A stretch of DNA of 64,000 nucleotides, taken from contig NFUW01000002.1 of assembly GCA_002127285.1 (NCBI GenBank), positions 159,683 through 223,682 on the forward strand. The letters are read 5' to 3'. Made by a program: the position numbers and the translations under genes. Shown here in pieces: positions 43,264 to 52,452 of the stretch. The notes under the pieces were generated by a model. It was not told the DNA's origin, ran no database searches, and was given only the letters and a program-made list of their open reading frames with translations. The stretch comes from Chitinophagaceae bacterium IBVUCB1 (lineage in GTDB: Bacteria > Bacteroidota > Bacteroidia > Chitinophagales > Chitinophagaceae). The first letter of the stretch is position 1. Every line of letters starts with the position of its first letter.

Positions 43264-43980
43264 ATGAGGTATATGTGCCTGCTGCTATTATCGGTAGCGT
43301 TATTTTCTTGCAAAACAAATAATGAGAAAGGGAGCGATAAAGTAATAACTAAAAATTACTCCGTTACTTCTTTTACTGCTATTGATGTCAATGCACCAAT
43401 TGACGTAAATATTAAAATTGCCAACGTAGCGGCGCCTAGCGTTACTATAAAAGGTGAAGAAGGCGTAGTCAAACAAATTACCTGTGTAGTAAACAACGGC
43501 GTGCTTGAAATATCTAAAGAGCGCATTATCTCTTTCAATATGGATAAAGACCTCGTTGCAGATATCACTATGCCTTCCATTACCGCACTAACGATAAAAG
43601 GCGTAGCAGATACTAAAATAAGTGGCAAGATAACAGGTGCATCGTTTGCCCTCAACGTAAAAGGTGCAGGCGATGTAGAGATAGATGATTTGGCAACCGG
43701 CAATTTCCAAAGTGCCGTATCAGGAGCGGGTGATGTACTGGTGAAGTCGGGCTCGGTAGATTCTGCTGATATAAAGGTAGCTGGTGCAGGTGATGTGGAT
43801 GCTTATGGTTTGCAAGTGAAAAAAATGAATGCCTCTATATCAGGTACAGGAGATATGGATATTACAGTCAGCGAAACCCTTAATGCTTCAATCAACGGTG
43901 CGGGCTCTATTCATTATAAAGGCAACCCCTCTGTTACGTCAGACATTAACGGTATTGGCTCCATCAAAAAAGCCAACTAA
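43264..43980 (+). CDS. DUF2807 (head GIN domain) lipoprotein
   Basis: A 238-residue lipoprotein with lipobox LFSC (Cys16). The rest is a beta-solenoid-like domain with repeating G-A-G-D-V/M motifs (GAGDVEID, GAGDVLVK, GAGDVDAY, GTGDMDIT, GAGSIHYK), characteristic of DUF2807. Function unknown; such proteins are common putative adhesins in Bacteroidota. It starts 25 bases after the oxidase operon and may be read with it. Confidence 0.85.
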   Translation: MRYMCLLLLSVALFSCKTNNEKGSDKVITKNYSVTSFTAIDVNAPIDVNIKIANVAAPSVTIKGEEGVVKQITCVVNNGVLEISKERIISFNMDKDLVADITMPSITALTIKGVADTKISGKITGASFALNVKGAGDVEIDDLATGNFQSAVSGAGDVLVKSGSVDSADIKVAGAGDVDAYGLQVKKMNASISGTGDMDITVSETLNASINGAGSIHYKGNPSVTSDINGIGSIKKAN

Positions 43981-44022
43981 TTGAAATAATAAGTATATTA
44001 GATAAACAAAAATTTGCCTGTT

Positions 44023-44469
44023 ATGCTTAAATATTTTTCTTCAAAATTATTACTGCTTACCATTTTATTTTTGGGTATCAACAAGGTTGCCGAGGCACAA
44101 ACCGACCCGATTGAAAAAGTATGGTACAATCAGGAAAAAACAGCCAAAATACAAGTGTACAAAGCCAAAGACGGTAGGTTCTATGGAAAGATGGTATGGC
44201 TGAAAGAGCCGTTAGAAAACGGTAAGCCCAAAGTAGATAAAGAAAATCCGGACGAAAAAAAGAGGAATACACCACTTCTTGGACTCATCTTACTTAGAGG
44301 GTTGGAAAAAGACGGTGATAAAGAATACGACGGTGGCAAAATTTACGACCCCAAGAATGGCAAAACCTACTCTTGCAAAATAACACACAACGGCAATACG
44401 CTCGATTTACGGGGCTTTGTAGGTATATCCCTAATCGGCAGAACATCAACTTGGACGTTGGCAGAATAG
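44023..44469 (+). CDS. DUF2147 exported protein
   Basis: A 148-residue protein with a signal peptide ending AEAQ and a DUF2147 domain: the opening VWYNQEKTAKIQVYK strand pair, the GKIYDPKNGKTYSCK motif and a final TSTWTL strand. Function of the family is unknown. The frame could start three codons earlier at a TTG (44014), but the ATG at 44023 places the signal peptide normally. It ends just before a terminator. Confidence 0.82.
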   Translation: MLKYFSSKLLLLTILFLGINKVAEAQTDPIEKVWYNQEKTAKIQVYKAKDGRFYGKMVWLKEPLENGKPKVDKENPDEKKRNTPLLGLILLRGLEKDGDKEYDGGKIYDPKNGKTYSCKITHNGNTLDLRGFVGISLIGRTSTWTLAE

Positions 44470-44488
44470 TAAGCGAATAACTATATTT

Positions 44489-44514
44489 ATCGGGGTAGCA
44501 TTTGCTACCCCGAT
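44489..44514 (+). terminator. Terminator after the DUF2147 gene
   Basis: A perfect 11-bp stem (ATCGGGGTAGC with its complement) around ATTT, followed by TTCATTT. Confidence 0.85.
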
Positions 44515-44533
44515 TTCATTTAATACCATTTGT

Positions 44534-45214
44534 ATGGAAAAAATAATAAACGGTTTCCCTTTTGTCGAATACACGAAAGAAAGTTATGACGAGAAGGAAA
44601 TGCTTGAAAAATCAGCAGCATTTTTATCCTACATGGATAAGAGGCGGTCTGTCAGAGCATTTTCAACCAAGCCGGTGCCAAAACAAGTAATAGAGAACCT
44701 GATACGCACAGCTTCTACAGCCCCATCTGGCGCACATAAGCAACCGTGGACATTTTGTGCTGTAAGCAATAGCAGCATCAAAACAGCTATCAGAGAAGCA
44801 GCAGAAAAAGAAGAGTATGAAAGCTATAATGGCAGAATGGCCCCCGAGTGGATGGAAGATTTATTGCCCTTGCAAACCGATTGGCACAAAGAGTTTTTGG
44901 AAGATGCACCTTGGCTCATCATTGTCTTTAGGCGCTCTTACGAATATGGTGCAGGCAATACAAAGAAGAATAATTATTATGTGCAGGAAAGTGTAGGCCT
45001 TGCAACAGGTATGTTGCTGACCGCCATTCATCATGCAGGTTTGGTAGCCCTTACACATACACCAAGCCCTATGGGTTTCTTATCGGGCATATTAAACCGT
45101 CCCGAAAACGAGAAACCTTTTTTACTGATACCCGTCGGTTATCCTGCAGATGATTGTTATGTGCCAAAACTGCATAGAAAACCAATAGAAAGTATAGCTG
45201 CTTTTTACGAATGA
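44534..45214 (+). CDS. Nitroreductase-family flavoprotein, iodotyrosine deiodinase-like
   Basis: A 226-residue FMN enzyme. FMN-contact motifs are KRRSVRAFS (37-45), TAPSGAHKQPWTF and ALTHTPSPMGFL. The sequence pattern, including the lid segment EEYESYNGRMAPEWMEDL, is closer to bacterial iodotyrosine deiodinases than to NfsB-type nitroreductases; substrate is therefore a halogenated or other phenol by inference. It is monocistronic, after a terminator. Confidence 0.8.
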   Translation: MEKIINGFPFVEYTKESYDEKEMLEKSAAFLSYMDKRRSVRAFSTKPVPKQVIENLIRTASTAPSGAHKQPWTFCAVSNSSIKTAIREAAEKEEYESYNGRMAPEWMEDLLPLQTDWHKEFLEDAPWLIIVFRRSYEYGAGNTKKNNYYVQESVGLATGMLLTAIHHAGLVALTHTPSPMGFLSGILNRPENEKPFLLIPVGYPADDCYVPKLHRKPIESIAAFYE

Positions 45215-45298
45215 TGTGATATCCGAAAGTTATTCACATTTGCAAGTTCAGGATTTCATATAGAGGTATTTATTCCGCAAAAATTCGTGTCAAATTGT

Positions 45299-45306
45299 TA
45301 GCTTTG
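45299..45306 (+). promoter_or_regulatory. -7 box of carA
   Basis: TAGCTTTG matches TAnnTTTG, 17 bases before the start codon. No -33 match at normal spacing. Confidence 0.45.
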
Positions 45307-45323
45307 CACAATTTGTTTTTTTT

Positions 45324-46445
45324 ATGCCTGCAACACAAGCTGTTATTACTCCCGCGTATTTATTGTTAGAAGATGGCACTTTCCTGAAAGGGAAGGCATT
45401 TGGCGCAAAGGGCACAAGTGGTGGAGAATTATGTTTTAATACGGGAATGACGGGTTATCAGGAAGTATTTACAGACCCATCATATACAGGGCAAACCCTG
45501 ATAATGAACACCGTTTATATAGGCAACTATGGTGTGAAAGCAGAAGATGTAGAGAGCGACTCTGTAAAAGTAAAAGGCGTTATCTGCAAAAACATTTCGC
45601 ACCGATACAGCCGTATGACGGCAGATGACAGCCTTGAAAATTATTTCGTAAAGAATAATATCGTTGCCATATACGATGTAGATACCCGTGCCCTTGTGCA
45701 GCATGTACGCAATAAGGGTGCTATGAATTGCATCATCAGTACAGAAATAAGTGAGCCTGAAGCACTGAAAGCCGAACTGGCAAAAGTCCCCGATATGGCC
45801 GGCTTGGAGTTATCATCCATTATCAGCACCAAAGAGCCTTACACATTTGGCAACCCCGATGCCGCCATGCGCATTGCCGTTATGGATTTTGGGGTGAAAC
45901 GCCACATACTGCAATGTATGGCAGACAGGGGCGCATATCTTAAAGTATTTCCTGCCAAGACACCTTATGAAGCAGTAAAGGAATTTCAGCCACATGGTGT
46001 TTTCATCAGCAATGGCCCCGGCGACCCCGCATCTATGGACTATGCAGTGAAAACTGTAAAAGAAGCAGTAGAAGATAATAAGCCATTATTCGGCATTTGC
46101 CTCGGGCATCAGTTGCTGGCAAGGGCAAATGATATTCCTACTTTCAAAATGCACCACGGGCACAGGGGATTGAACCATCCTGTAAAAAACCTGATAACAG
46201 GCCGAAGCGAGATAACAACACAAAACCATGGTTTTGGTGTAGTACCCGAAGCGGCTCAAAGTTCGGATAAAATAGAGGTAACGCATGTGAACCTGAACGA
46301 TGGCTCTATTGAGGGAATACGCATGAAAAATAAGCCTGCATTCTCTGTGCAATACCACCCGGAAAGTACCCCGGGCCCGCACGATTCCCGCTATCTCTTT
46401 GATGATTTTATTGCACTCATAAAGAAAGAGAACAAGCTAAACTAA
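45324..46445 (+). CDS. carA: Carbamoyl-phosphate synthase small subunit
   Basis: A full-length 373-residue glutaminase subunit that feeds ammonia to CarB for pyrimidine and arginine synthesis. The N-terminal CPSase domain (8-140) is followed by a class I glutamine amidotransferase with Cys259 (GICLGHQ), His345 and Glu347 (YHPE). carB is not adjacent. The next gene starts 42 bases later. Confidence 0.95.
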   Translation: MPATQAVITPAYLLLEDGTFLKGKAFGAKGTSGGELCFNTGMTGYQEVFTDPSYTGQTLIMNTVYIGNYGVKAEDVESDSVKVKGVICKNISHRYSRMTADDSLENYFVKNNIVAIYDVDTRALVQHVRNKGAMNCIISTEISEPEALKAELAKVPDMAGLELSSIISTKEPYTFGNPDAAMRIAVMDFGVKRHILQCMADRGAYLKVFPAKTPYEAVKEFQPHGVFISNGPGDPASMDYAVKTVKEAVEDNKPLFGICLGHQLLARANDIPTFKMHHGHRGLNHPVKNLITGRSEITTQNHGFGVVPEAAQSSDKIEVTHVNLNDGSIEGIRMKNKPAFSVQYHPESTPGPHDSRYLFDDFIALIKKENKLN

Positions 46446-46487
46446 AAGCGATAAACAGTATATTGTAGCTAATAACGAAGCCTCTTG

Positions 46488-47432
46488 ATGAAACAGGAAA
46501 AAGTACTGATAATGGGTGCCGGCGGGCAGATAGGTGTAGAACTGACAATGGCACTGCGCGCCCTATATGGCGAAGCCAATGTAATAGCCAGCGATATACG
46601 TGAGGCGCACCCGTTATTGGCAGGCAAGGGGCCGTATGTATTGCTGAATGCAATGGATGCGAACGCTACATTGGAATTGGTAAAAAAGGAAGGCATCACA
46701 CAAATATACTTGCTTGCAGCACTGTTATCTGCTACGGGCGAAAAAGACCCTAAACGTGCATGGGATATTAATATGCAAAGCCTGCTGCAAGTATTGGATA
46801 TAGCCGTGCAGGAAAAACTAACAAAAGTATATTGGCCCAGTTCTATAGCCGTATTCGGTACTACAACACCCAAACAAGACACACCTCAAAAAACCATCGT
46901 AGAACCGCGCACCGTATATGGCATCAGCAAATATGCCGGTGAATTATGGTGCCAGTATTATTATCAACGTTGGGGGCTCGATGTGCGGAGCATCCGCTAC
47001 CCCGGTCTTATCAGTTGGAAGTCTGAACCTGGTGGTGGTACTACAGACTATGCGGTAGAGATATATCATGAAGCACTGAAACATAGTAAATACACCAGTT
47101 TCCTGTCGGCAGATACGTACCTGCCTATGATGTACATGGACGATGCTATTCGTGGTACAATAGAATTGATGGAAGCACCCGCTGAAAAAATAAAATCGCG
47201 CGTGGCATACAACCTGAGTGCTATGAGTTTTTCACCCAAAGAAATAGCCGCCTCTATACAGCAGCATATACCCTCGTTTGAAATAAGTTATGCACCCGAC
47301 TTTCGCCAACAGATAGCGGATGGATGGCCGCAAAGCATAGATGATAGTGCGGCACGTGCCGATTGGGGATGGCAGCACCACTTCGATTTAGATAAAATGA
47401 CCGCAGATATGCTGCATCATCTCAAAGGCTGA
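46488..47432 (+). CDS. tdh: SDR-type L-threonine 3-dehydrogenase
   Basis: A 314-residue short-chain dehydrogenase with the NAD-binding motif GAGGQIG and the catalytic YGISK (Tyr-X3-Lys). Motifs such as VYWPSSIAVFG, RYPGLISWK and MMYMDDAIRGT are typical of the epimerase-like threonine dehydrogenases, which oxidise threonine to 2-amino-3-ketobutyrate. I use ATG 46488; a TTG lies one codon before it. Substrate is assigned by family likeness. Confidence 0.82.
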   Translation: MKQEKVLIMGAGGQIGVELTMALRALYGEANVIASDIREAHPLLAGKGPYVLLNAMDANATLELVKKEGITQIYLLAALLSATGEKDPKRAWDINMQSLLQVLDIAVQEKLTKVYWPSSIAVFGTTTPKQDTPQKTIVEPRTVYGISKYAGELWCQYYYQRWGLDVRSIRYPGLISWKSEPGGGTTDYAVEIYHEALKHSKYTSFLSADTYLPMMYMDDAIRGTIELMEAPAEKIKSRVAYNLSAMSFSPKEIAASIQQHIPSFEISYAPDFRQQIADGWPQSIDDSAARADWGWQHHFDLDKMTADMLHHLKG

Positions 47433-47453
47433 AATATATCGTTATCATACGGG

Positions 47454-47479
47454 AAGCAAGCTCATTGCCTGCTTTTTTT
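47454..47479 (+). terminator. Terminator after tdh
   Basis: AAGCAAGC pairs with GCCTGCTT (one mismatch) around TCATT, followed by a run of T. Confidence 0.6.
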
Positions 47480-47544
47480 GTTAAACAGAGGTTAATCGTT
47501 AACCATAATTTGTTTAACGATATACCGGATTGCATTTTTATAGC

Positions 47545-47697
47545 GTGAAACAAAGCAAGTTTAAATCAGCAAGGCAGCGCAGGCTCGATAAACACCACAG
47601 TTCTCTGAGGCGCAAGAAGCTGCATAAATATGTAGCCATATTCGCTTCATTGCTGATTTTGGCCATTCCATTCTATATAAAATACTTCGCCGAATAA
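47545..47697 (+). CDS. 50-residue basic membrane micro-protein
   Basis: A GTG-start frame encodes 50 residues: a strongly basic N-terminus (KQSKFKSARQRRL, then RRKKLHKY) and one hydrophobic helix (VAIFASLLILAIPFYI), ending KYFAE. The positive-inside pattern predicts a single-pass inner-membrane protein with its N-terminus in the cytoplasm. It stands between the tdh terminator and cobB, 35 bases before the latter. Function unknown; the composition bias supports a real gene despite its length. Confidence 0.55.
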   Translation: MKQSKFKSARQRRLDKHHSSLRRKKLHKYVAIFASLLILAIPFYIKYFAE

Positions 47698-47710
47698 TAC
47701 AGTTGGCATA

Positions 47711-47732
47711 ACTTAGTATTGAACAACTAAGT
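47711..47732 (+). promoter_or_regulatory. Inverted repeat abutting the cobB start codon
   Basis: ACTTAGT at 47711-47717 and ACTAAGT at 47726-47732 flank eight bases and end at the ATG. It could be an operator or a small hairpin that limits ribosome access; short enough to be chance. Confidence 0.25.
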
Positions 47733-48428
47733 ATGCAAAAACCTCGTTTAGTAGTGCTCACGGGTGCTGGCATCAGTGCAGAGAGCGACATCAAAACTTT
47801 TCGCGATAGTGATGGCTTGTGGGAAGGGCATAATATTGAAGATGTGGCAACACCCCGAGCTTGGCGAAAAAATCCTCAATTAGTTTTAGACTTTTACAAT
47901 ATGCGCCGAAGGGCGGTGATAGAAGCACAACCCAATGCAGCACATATAGCATTGGCATCACTCGAAGCCGACTTTGATGTGCACATCGTTACCCAAAATA
48001 TAGACGATTTACACGAGCGTGCTGGTAGCACAAAGGTATTCCACCTGCATGGCGAAATACTGAAAATGCGGAGTGAGCGCGATGAACATTTAATATACGA
48101 CATCAGAGCAGATATAAACCTAGGCGATATGGCTGAAGACGGTGCACAATTGCGCCCGCATATTGTATGGTTTGAAGAACCCGTACCTATGATAGAACAA
48201 GCAGTACCCATTATGTACGACGCAGATGTATTTCTGCTGATAGGTACGTCATTAGTTGTGTATCCTGCTGCGGGGTTGGTAGATTATGTGCCAGATGGTG
48301 TAACAAAATATGTGATTGATAAGAACATACCCCCCGTCAGCAGGTATAGCAATGTAGTACGTATAGAAAAAGCAGCTACAGAGGGTGTTAAGGATTTGAT
48401 GCAAATGCTGTACGAAAGCGGAAGTTAA
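47733..48428 (+). CDS. cobB: Class III sirtuin, NAD-dependent protein deacylase
   Basis: A 231-residue sirtuin with GAGISAESDI, the TQNIDDLHERAG segment and the catalytic His in VFHLHGE. Tyr55 and Arg58 in FYNMRRR form the Tyr-X2-Arg pair that in E. coli CobB and SIRT5 binds succinyl or malonyl groups. The four zinc-binding cysteines of most sirtuins are absent from the small domain, as in some Bacteroidota members. It removes acyl groups from lysine using NAD. Its end overlaps the convergent membrane gene by 41 bases. Confidence 0.9.
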   Translation: MQKPRLVVLTGAGISAESDIKTFRDSDGLWEGHNIEDVATPRAWRKNPQLVLDFYNMRRRAVIEAQPNAAHIALASLEADFDVHIVTQNIDDLHERAGSTKVFHLHGEILKMRSERDEHLIYDIRADINLGDMAEDGAQLRPHIVWFEEPVPMIEQAVPIMYDADVFLLIGTSLVVYPAAGLVDYVPDGVTKYVIDKNIPPVSRYSNVVRIEKAATEGVKDLMQMLYESGS

Positions 48429-49602
48429 TCGTATCTGCATACACCATTATCAGCGCATAAGTGGTGGCTGGTATCAGTTGGTGCAGCAGCCTGTTTTGCG
48501 ATGTAAATAAATGCCAATTAAGGTCTTGGGGGGTAATAACATATACTATGCAATAGCAAGCACACAATGCCAATACAAACAGCACACGCTTATCGGGCAT
48601 TCGTTTGGTTATTATGCGTATAAGTAAATGCAATGCAACAAGGCAGATAAGTGTATAGTAATTATCAAGCACCAATTTCTTTAATGCGGTAAATACGATG
48701 TCATATCGTTGCAAGGATAGTAGCTTGTGCAATGTATCACTGCTTTGTCCTGCTACTATGTCGTTATTGGGTGCGTAGCATATCTTGAATACCAATAAAG
48801 TAATAAGTGGCAATCCAATACCTGCAATGCTGTATCTGATATGTTCTTTTTGCAGCAAAGGTTTGTAGTAAAACAATACAAACAAAGCAGCAATCAATAT
48901 CCCCTCGTTCTTCGTCCACATACATAAGCCAAGTATGGCAGTAGCGAATATGATGTATCGTTTGTCAGTAGCTACATTATCCATACACACCATAGCGCAT
49001 AGCAGCAAAAAACCTGTAAGGTTGTCGGCAAGCTGATAAGCTGCGATACCTAAAAAATAATCATTGGTGCTAAGCCAAAACAATCCGATAGCTGCAAAGA
49101 GTATGTTATTACTTTGTGTTTGCACAAATATCAATACAGGTATCAGTATGGTAATGATAAGATGAAAAGCATACGAACTGATAACCATATTGCCACTCAA
49201 TTTGCTGAAGAAACCAATATTGGCAGGCAGTAGCAAAGGGTAGTCTGTATGTGCAGCTTCTGTATTTTTAAACAATACAGACCAATTATCACCATCCATC
49301 AGGTATTTAGCGTGCATATTCCACATTGCCCAAGTGTCCCACACGCCATGTTTTTCAGAGAGTAAAATCATTTTTTGCCCCATTAGGCTGATGGCTAACA
49401 ATACAAGCGAAAAGGTGAGTAAGGATAATGGCTTATCGTCAGTGTTTATAGCTTTGAGTGTATAATAAGGCCATATAAAAATGACGGCTAAGATGGGCAC
49501 GCTAATAAATGGCAACCCGAATATCAACGCATAGAAATACACGATGCCGATAACGCCTATCAACAATGGCCAGTATAATATGTATAGCGTTGTCTTTTGC
49601 AT
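48388..49602 (-). CDS. Polytopic membrane protein, GT-C glycosyltransferase-like
   Basis: A 404-residue protein with about ten hydrophobic helices. A first large loop with KHGVWDTWAMWNMHAKY carries acidic and aromatic residues as in GT-C lipid-sugar transferases (ArnT/PMT type), and WTKNEG and LNWHLFTSQ motifs follow. I infer transfer of a sugar from a lipid carrier on the periplasmic side, but no exact family is certain. Its ATG overlaps the stop of the small gene upstream (TAATG). Confidence 0.6.
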   Translation of the reverse strand: MQKTTLYILYWPLLIGVIGIVYFYALIFGLPFISVPILAVIFIWPYYTLKAINTDDKPLSLLTFSLVLLAISLMGQKMILLSEKHGVWDTWAMWNMHAKYLMDGDNWSVLFKNTEAAHTDYPLLLPANIGFFSKLSGNMVISSYAFHLIITILIPVLIFVQTQSNNILFAAIGLFWLSTNDYFLGIAAYQLADNLTGFLLLCAMVCMDNVATDKRYIIFATAILGLCMWTKNEGILIAALFVLFYYKPLLQKEHIRYSIAGIGLPLITLLVFKICYAPNNDIVAGQSSDTLHKLLSLQRYDIVFTALKKLVLDNYYTLICLVALHLLIRIITKRMPDKRVLFVLALCACYCIVYVITPQDLNWHLFTSQNRLLHQLIPATTYALIMVYADTINFRFRTAFASNP

Positions 49603-49979
49603 TATCTCGTTACGCTAAGGGTATAAGTATAGAGGCTATCATTTGTCTGCCATATTATTTGCCTGCTTGTTGTCAAGGTATTAACTAAGCTATCGTTTTG
49701 TTCCTTTTTTTGAATGGCTAACAAAGTATCACTACCTGTTGTATATGGCTTGATGAGAGCGGGTGCAAGCGCATAGCGTGCAATAGAAAATAATTGCACC
49801 ATGTCTTTTTGCCCTGCAAACTCTATGGTACTATTAGCATGTATAAAAGCTGACGTACCCGCGAGGCTGCGCTCTATTACATCAATTTCATCTGTTTGTG
49901 TACTTATACGTTTATCGAAGTAGTAAGCTGATACACCAACCGTAACAGCTATGAATAATATGATAACAACTGGCTTCAT
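49602..49979 (-). CDS. Uncharacterised membrane-anchored protein
   Basis: A 125-residue protein with one N-terminal helix (about 3-20) and a periplasmic part with no Cys. It is translationally coupled to the GT-C-like gene, so the two products may act together. Family not recognised. Confidence 0.55.
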   Translation of the reverse strand: MKPVVIILFIAVTVGVSAYYFDKRISTQTDEIDVIERSLAGTSAFIHANSTIEFAGQKDMVQLFSIARYALAPALIKPYTTGSDTLLAIQKKEQNDSLVNTLTTSRQIIWQTNDSLYTYTLSVTR

Positions 49980-50028
49980 TAATGTTATAAAGTAACATTA
50001 ATTTTTCTTGCCGCAAAAGGGCAGGGTA

Positions 50029-51006
50029 TTATGCTTCAAGGCTGAAGAGGCTATCTACAAATTCGGTTTTGTTGAAAATCTGCAGGTCTTCCATTCGTTC
50101 GCCTACACCTATATACTTTACAGGTATCTTAAACTGGTTGGCAATAGCCAACACTACACCACCTTTGGCAGTGCCATCCAGTTTGGTAATGGCGAGCGAT
50201 GTAACGTCTGTAGCAGCGGTAAACTGTTTGGCTTGTTCCAACGCATTTTGCCCAGTGCTGCCATCCAGTACTAGCAGTACTTCATGAGGTGCATCTGCCA
50301 TCTTCTTACTTACCACACGGCGTATTTTGCCCAGTTCGTCCATCAGGTAGGCTTTGTTGTGCAACCTGCCTGCCGTGTCTATGATGATAACGTCTGCGTC
50401 TTTAGCCAGCCCGCTTTGTACAGTATCAAAAGCTACGGAACCGGGGTCGCTGCCCATTTCTTTTTTCACAATATCCACACCCACACGTTCGCTCCAAATA
50501 GTCAGTTGGTCAACGGCAGCAGCCCTGAAGGTATCTGCCGCGCCAAGTACCACGTTCTTACCGTTCTTTTTAAAATTGTATGCCAGTTTGCCTATCGTGG
50601 TTGTTTTACCCACACCGTTTACGCCAACTACCAGTATTACATAGGGTTTTTTGCCTGCGGGTATGTCAAATGTTTCAAACTCATTGCCGGGGGCAGCCGT
50701 CAGCATACCCATTATTTCTTCTTGCAGTATTCTGTTCAATTCAGAAGTGCCTAAGAATTTATCCTTAGCCACACGCTCCTCTATACGGTTGATGATGGCA
50801 ACGGTAGTATCAATACCTACATCTGCGCCTACCAATGCTTCTTCAAGCTGGTCCAGCACTTCTTCGTCAACCTTATCCTTGCCTGCTATAGCTTTGGTGA
50901 TGCGCGAAAAGAAGCCTTCTTTGGTTTTTTTCAAACCCTCATCTAATGCTTCTTTCTGCTCCTGTTGTTCTTTATTGCGTTTAAAGAGTTTGTCGAATAA
51001 ACCCAT
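50029..51006 (-). CDS. ftsY: Signal recognition particle receptor
   Basis: A 325-residue SRP GTPase that docks ribosome-SRP complexes at the membrane. The NG domain motifs are GVNGVGKTTTIGKLA, DTFRAAA, DTAGR and TKLDG; the N-terminal A region is only about 30 residues, shorter and less acidic than in E. coli. It is followed by a short gap to the next minus-strand gene. Confidence 0.95.
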   Translation of the reverse strand: MGLFDKLFKRNKEQQEQKEALDEGLKKTKEGFFSRITKAIAGKDKVDEEVLDQLEEALVGADVGIDTTVAIINRIEERVAKDKFLGTSELNRILQEEIMGMLTAAPGNEFETFDIPAGKKPYVILVVGVNGVGKTTTIGKLAYNFKKNGKNVVLGAADTFRAAAVDQLTIWSERVGVDIVKKEMGSDPGSVAFDTVQSGLAKDADVIIIDTAGRLHNKAYLMDELGKIRRVVSKKMADAPHEVLLVLDGSTGQNALEQAKQFTAATDVTSLAITKLDGTAKGGVVLAIANQFKIPVKYIGVGERMEDLQIFNKTEFVDSLFSLEA

Positions 51007-51077
51007 AATTCTGTTCTAAATGTAAAAGGTAAAACAAGCCGTTGCGAAGTTAGCGTTTTATAGGCATCTATAGGGTG

Positions 51078-51110
51078 TTAAAAAACAACGGGACACTTTC
51101 GTGCCCCGTT
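51078..51110 (-). terminator. Terminator of the SDR reductase gene
   Basis: AACGGG/CCCGTT and CAC/GTG form a stem around TTTC (51087-51110). On the minus strand it is followed by TTGTTTTTT, 16 bases after the stop at 51127. Confidence 0.85.
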
Positions 51111-51126
51111 ATATCTTATACTTTCT

Positions 51127-52287
51127 CTACGGGTCTATTGCCCCTTCCAGTATATCTATCTTCTCTACAAAGTTCATAGATTTTGCCATGTACTCATCAG
51201 CAGGTTCAGAGTTGGCTATGCCTACATCTTGCAGCAGGCGAGTGTTATCAAACACATGCCCCAGTTCCATAAAATCGAGATAAGGGTCTAAGCCTGAGAA
51301 TAATACACGCAGCTTGCTTTTATCTTCAAATGTTTCTTTCCAGTAGTCAAGGTATTTGCGGTAGGCATACAATTCGCTATCGGGCTGCAACCTGCCTTTT
51401 GTCCAGTGCTTCACTTGGTTTAGCATCGTTTTGCTGATGAAGTTGAACGGCGGCATCTCATCAAAATAAGACTCTAAGGTTTTTGATAATCGCAACGCGG
51501 TAGTAGAGCCTGCCTCGCCTGCTGATATGTGATATACTCGGTGCTTGCGCTTGGCAAACAACAGTTGCACAATTGCATTGGCAGCATAGTCAACTGGTAT
51601 AATGTCTAACTGTGCATGTTCGTTCACTGGTATCAGGCGCAGGTGGTTGATTGTAGCCATTGCCCATAATATAACAGGCGAGCGTGGCATGATGGGCCTG
51701 CTATCGCCCATGATGATGGATGGGCGGGCTATCAGTATTTTATCTTCAGGCAAGTGTTCGCGTATCAGCAACTCGCCTTTCATTTTTGTGTAGGTATATT
51801 TTACAAGGTGTGTAGCATCCAGATTGGGCGATTCATCCTCATGCACCACACGGTCTTTCACATCTTTGCCGCATATCGTAGCCGTGCCTATGTACAGAAA
51901 GGTGCTGAGGTGCGGCAGCCCCTTTGCCCAGAGCAATATTTTGGTAAGCCCGCCGATATTGGCTTTTTCTACCAAGTCGTCGTTAAAGCGCGAAAAGGAA
52001 GTATTGGCAGCAGAGTGGAGTATTACATCCACATCTCGCAGCATGGGGTTGTTTTGCAGGTTTTCGGTCAGGTTATCGTCAAAGAGGTTTCCCAATACGG
52101 GTACTATCTTGTTTTCATCGTACTGGTCGTCGTGCAGGCAAAACACTTTTTGCAGCCTTGCAACGGCTTCAGCTTCTGTTTGCGAACGCAGCAGGCAGTA
52201 TATCTTGCTCACCTCGCTGCGCTTAGATAGCGTTACCAGCAGTTCGCCCCCTACAAGCCCCGTAGCCCCTGTTAGAAATACTTGCAT
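51127..52287 (-). CDS. SDR reductase of the thioester-reductase/male-sterility type
   Basis: A 386-residue extended SDR protein with the NAD(P) motif GATGLVGG, a Tyr-X3-Lys active site (YTKMK) and the ARPSIIMGD segment of NAD_binding_4 proteins (fatty acyl-CoA reductases, carboxylic acid reductase R domains). It lacks a carrier-protein domain, so it likely acts on acyl-CoA or acyl-ACP thioesters. Substrate unknown. Monocistronic between two terminators. Confidence 0.78.
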   Translation of the reverse strand: MQVFLTGATGLVGGELLVTLSKRSEVSKIYCLLRSQTEAEAVARLQKVFCLHDDQYDENKIVPVLGNLFDDNLTENLQNNPMLRDVDVILHSAANTSFSRFNDDLVEKANIGGLTKILLWAKGLPHLSTFLYIGTATICGKDVKDRVVHEDESPNLDATHLVKYTYTKMKGELLIREHLPEDKILIARPSIIMGDSRPIMPRSPVILWAMATINHLRLIPVNEHAQLDIIPVDYAANAIVQLLFAKRKHRVYHISAGEAGSTTALRLSKTLESYFDEMPPFNFISKTMLNQVKHWTKGRLQPDSELYAYRKYLDYWKETFEDKSKLRVLFSGLDPYLDFMELGHVFDNTRLLQDVGIANSEPADEYMAKSMNFVEKIDILEGAIDP

Positions 52288-52411
52288 AAAATGGTATCAA
52301 CTATCATAATACAGCCTTGTTAGCATGTATTATGTCATATATTATTTTTGGTGTAATGAGCGGCAAAGTTAGTCTTTTATACCGATTTTCTTAAACAGAT
52401 ACATACAAATA

Positions 52412-52432
52412 AGGGCTGGAAATACCAGCCCT
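52412..52432 (-). terminator. Terminator of the second isocitrate dehydrogenase gene
   Basis: AGGGCTGG pairs with CCAGCCCT around AAATA; on the minus strand TTATTTGT follows. Confidence 0.75.
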
Positions 52433-52452
52433 CACATATCATAGATGTATAA

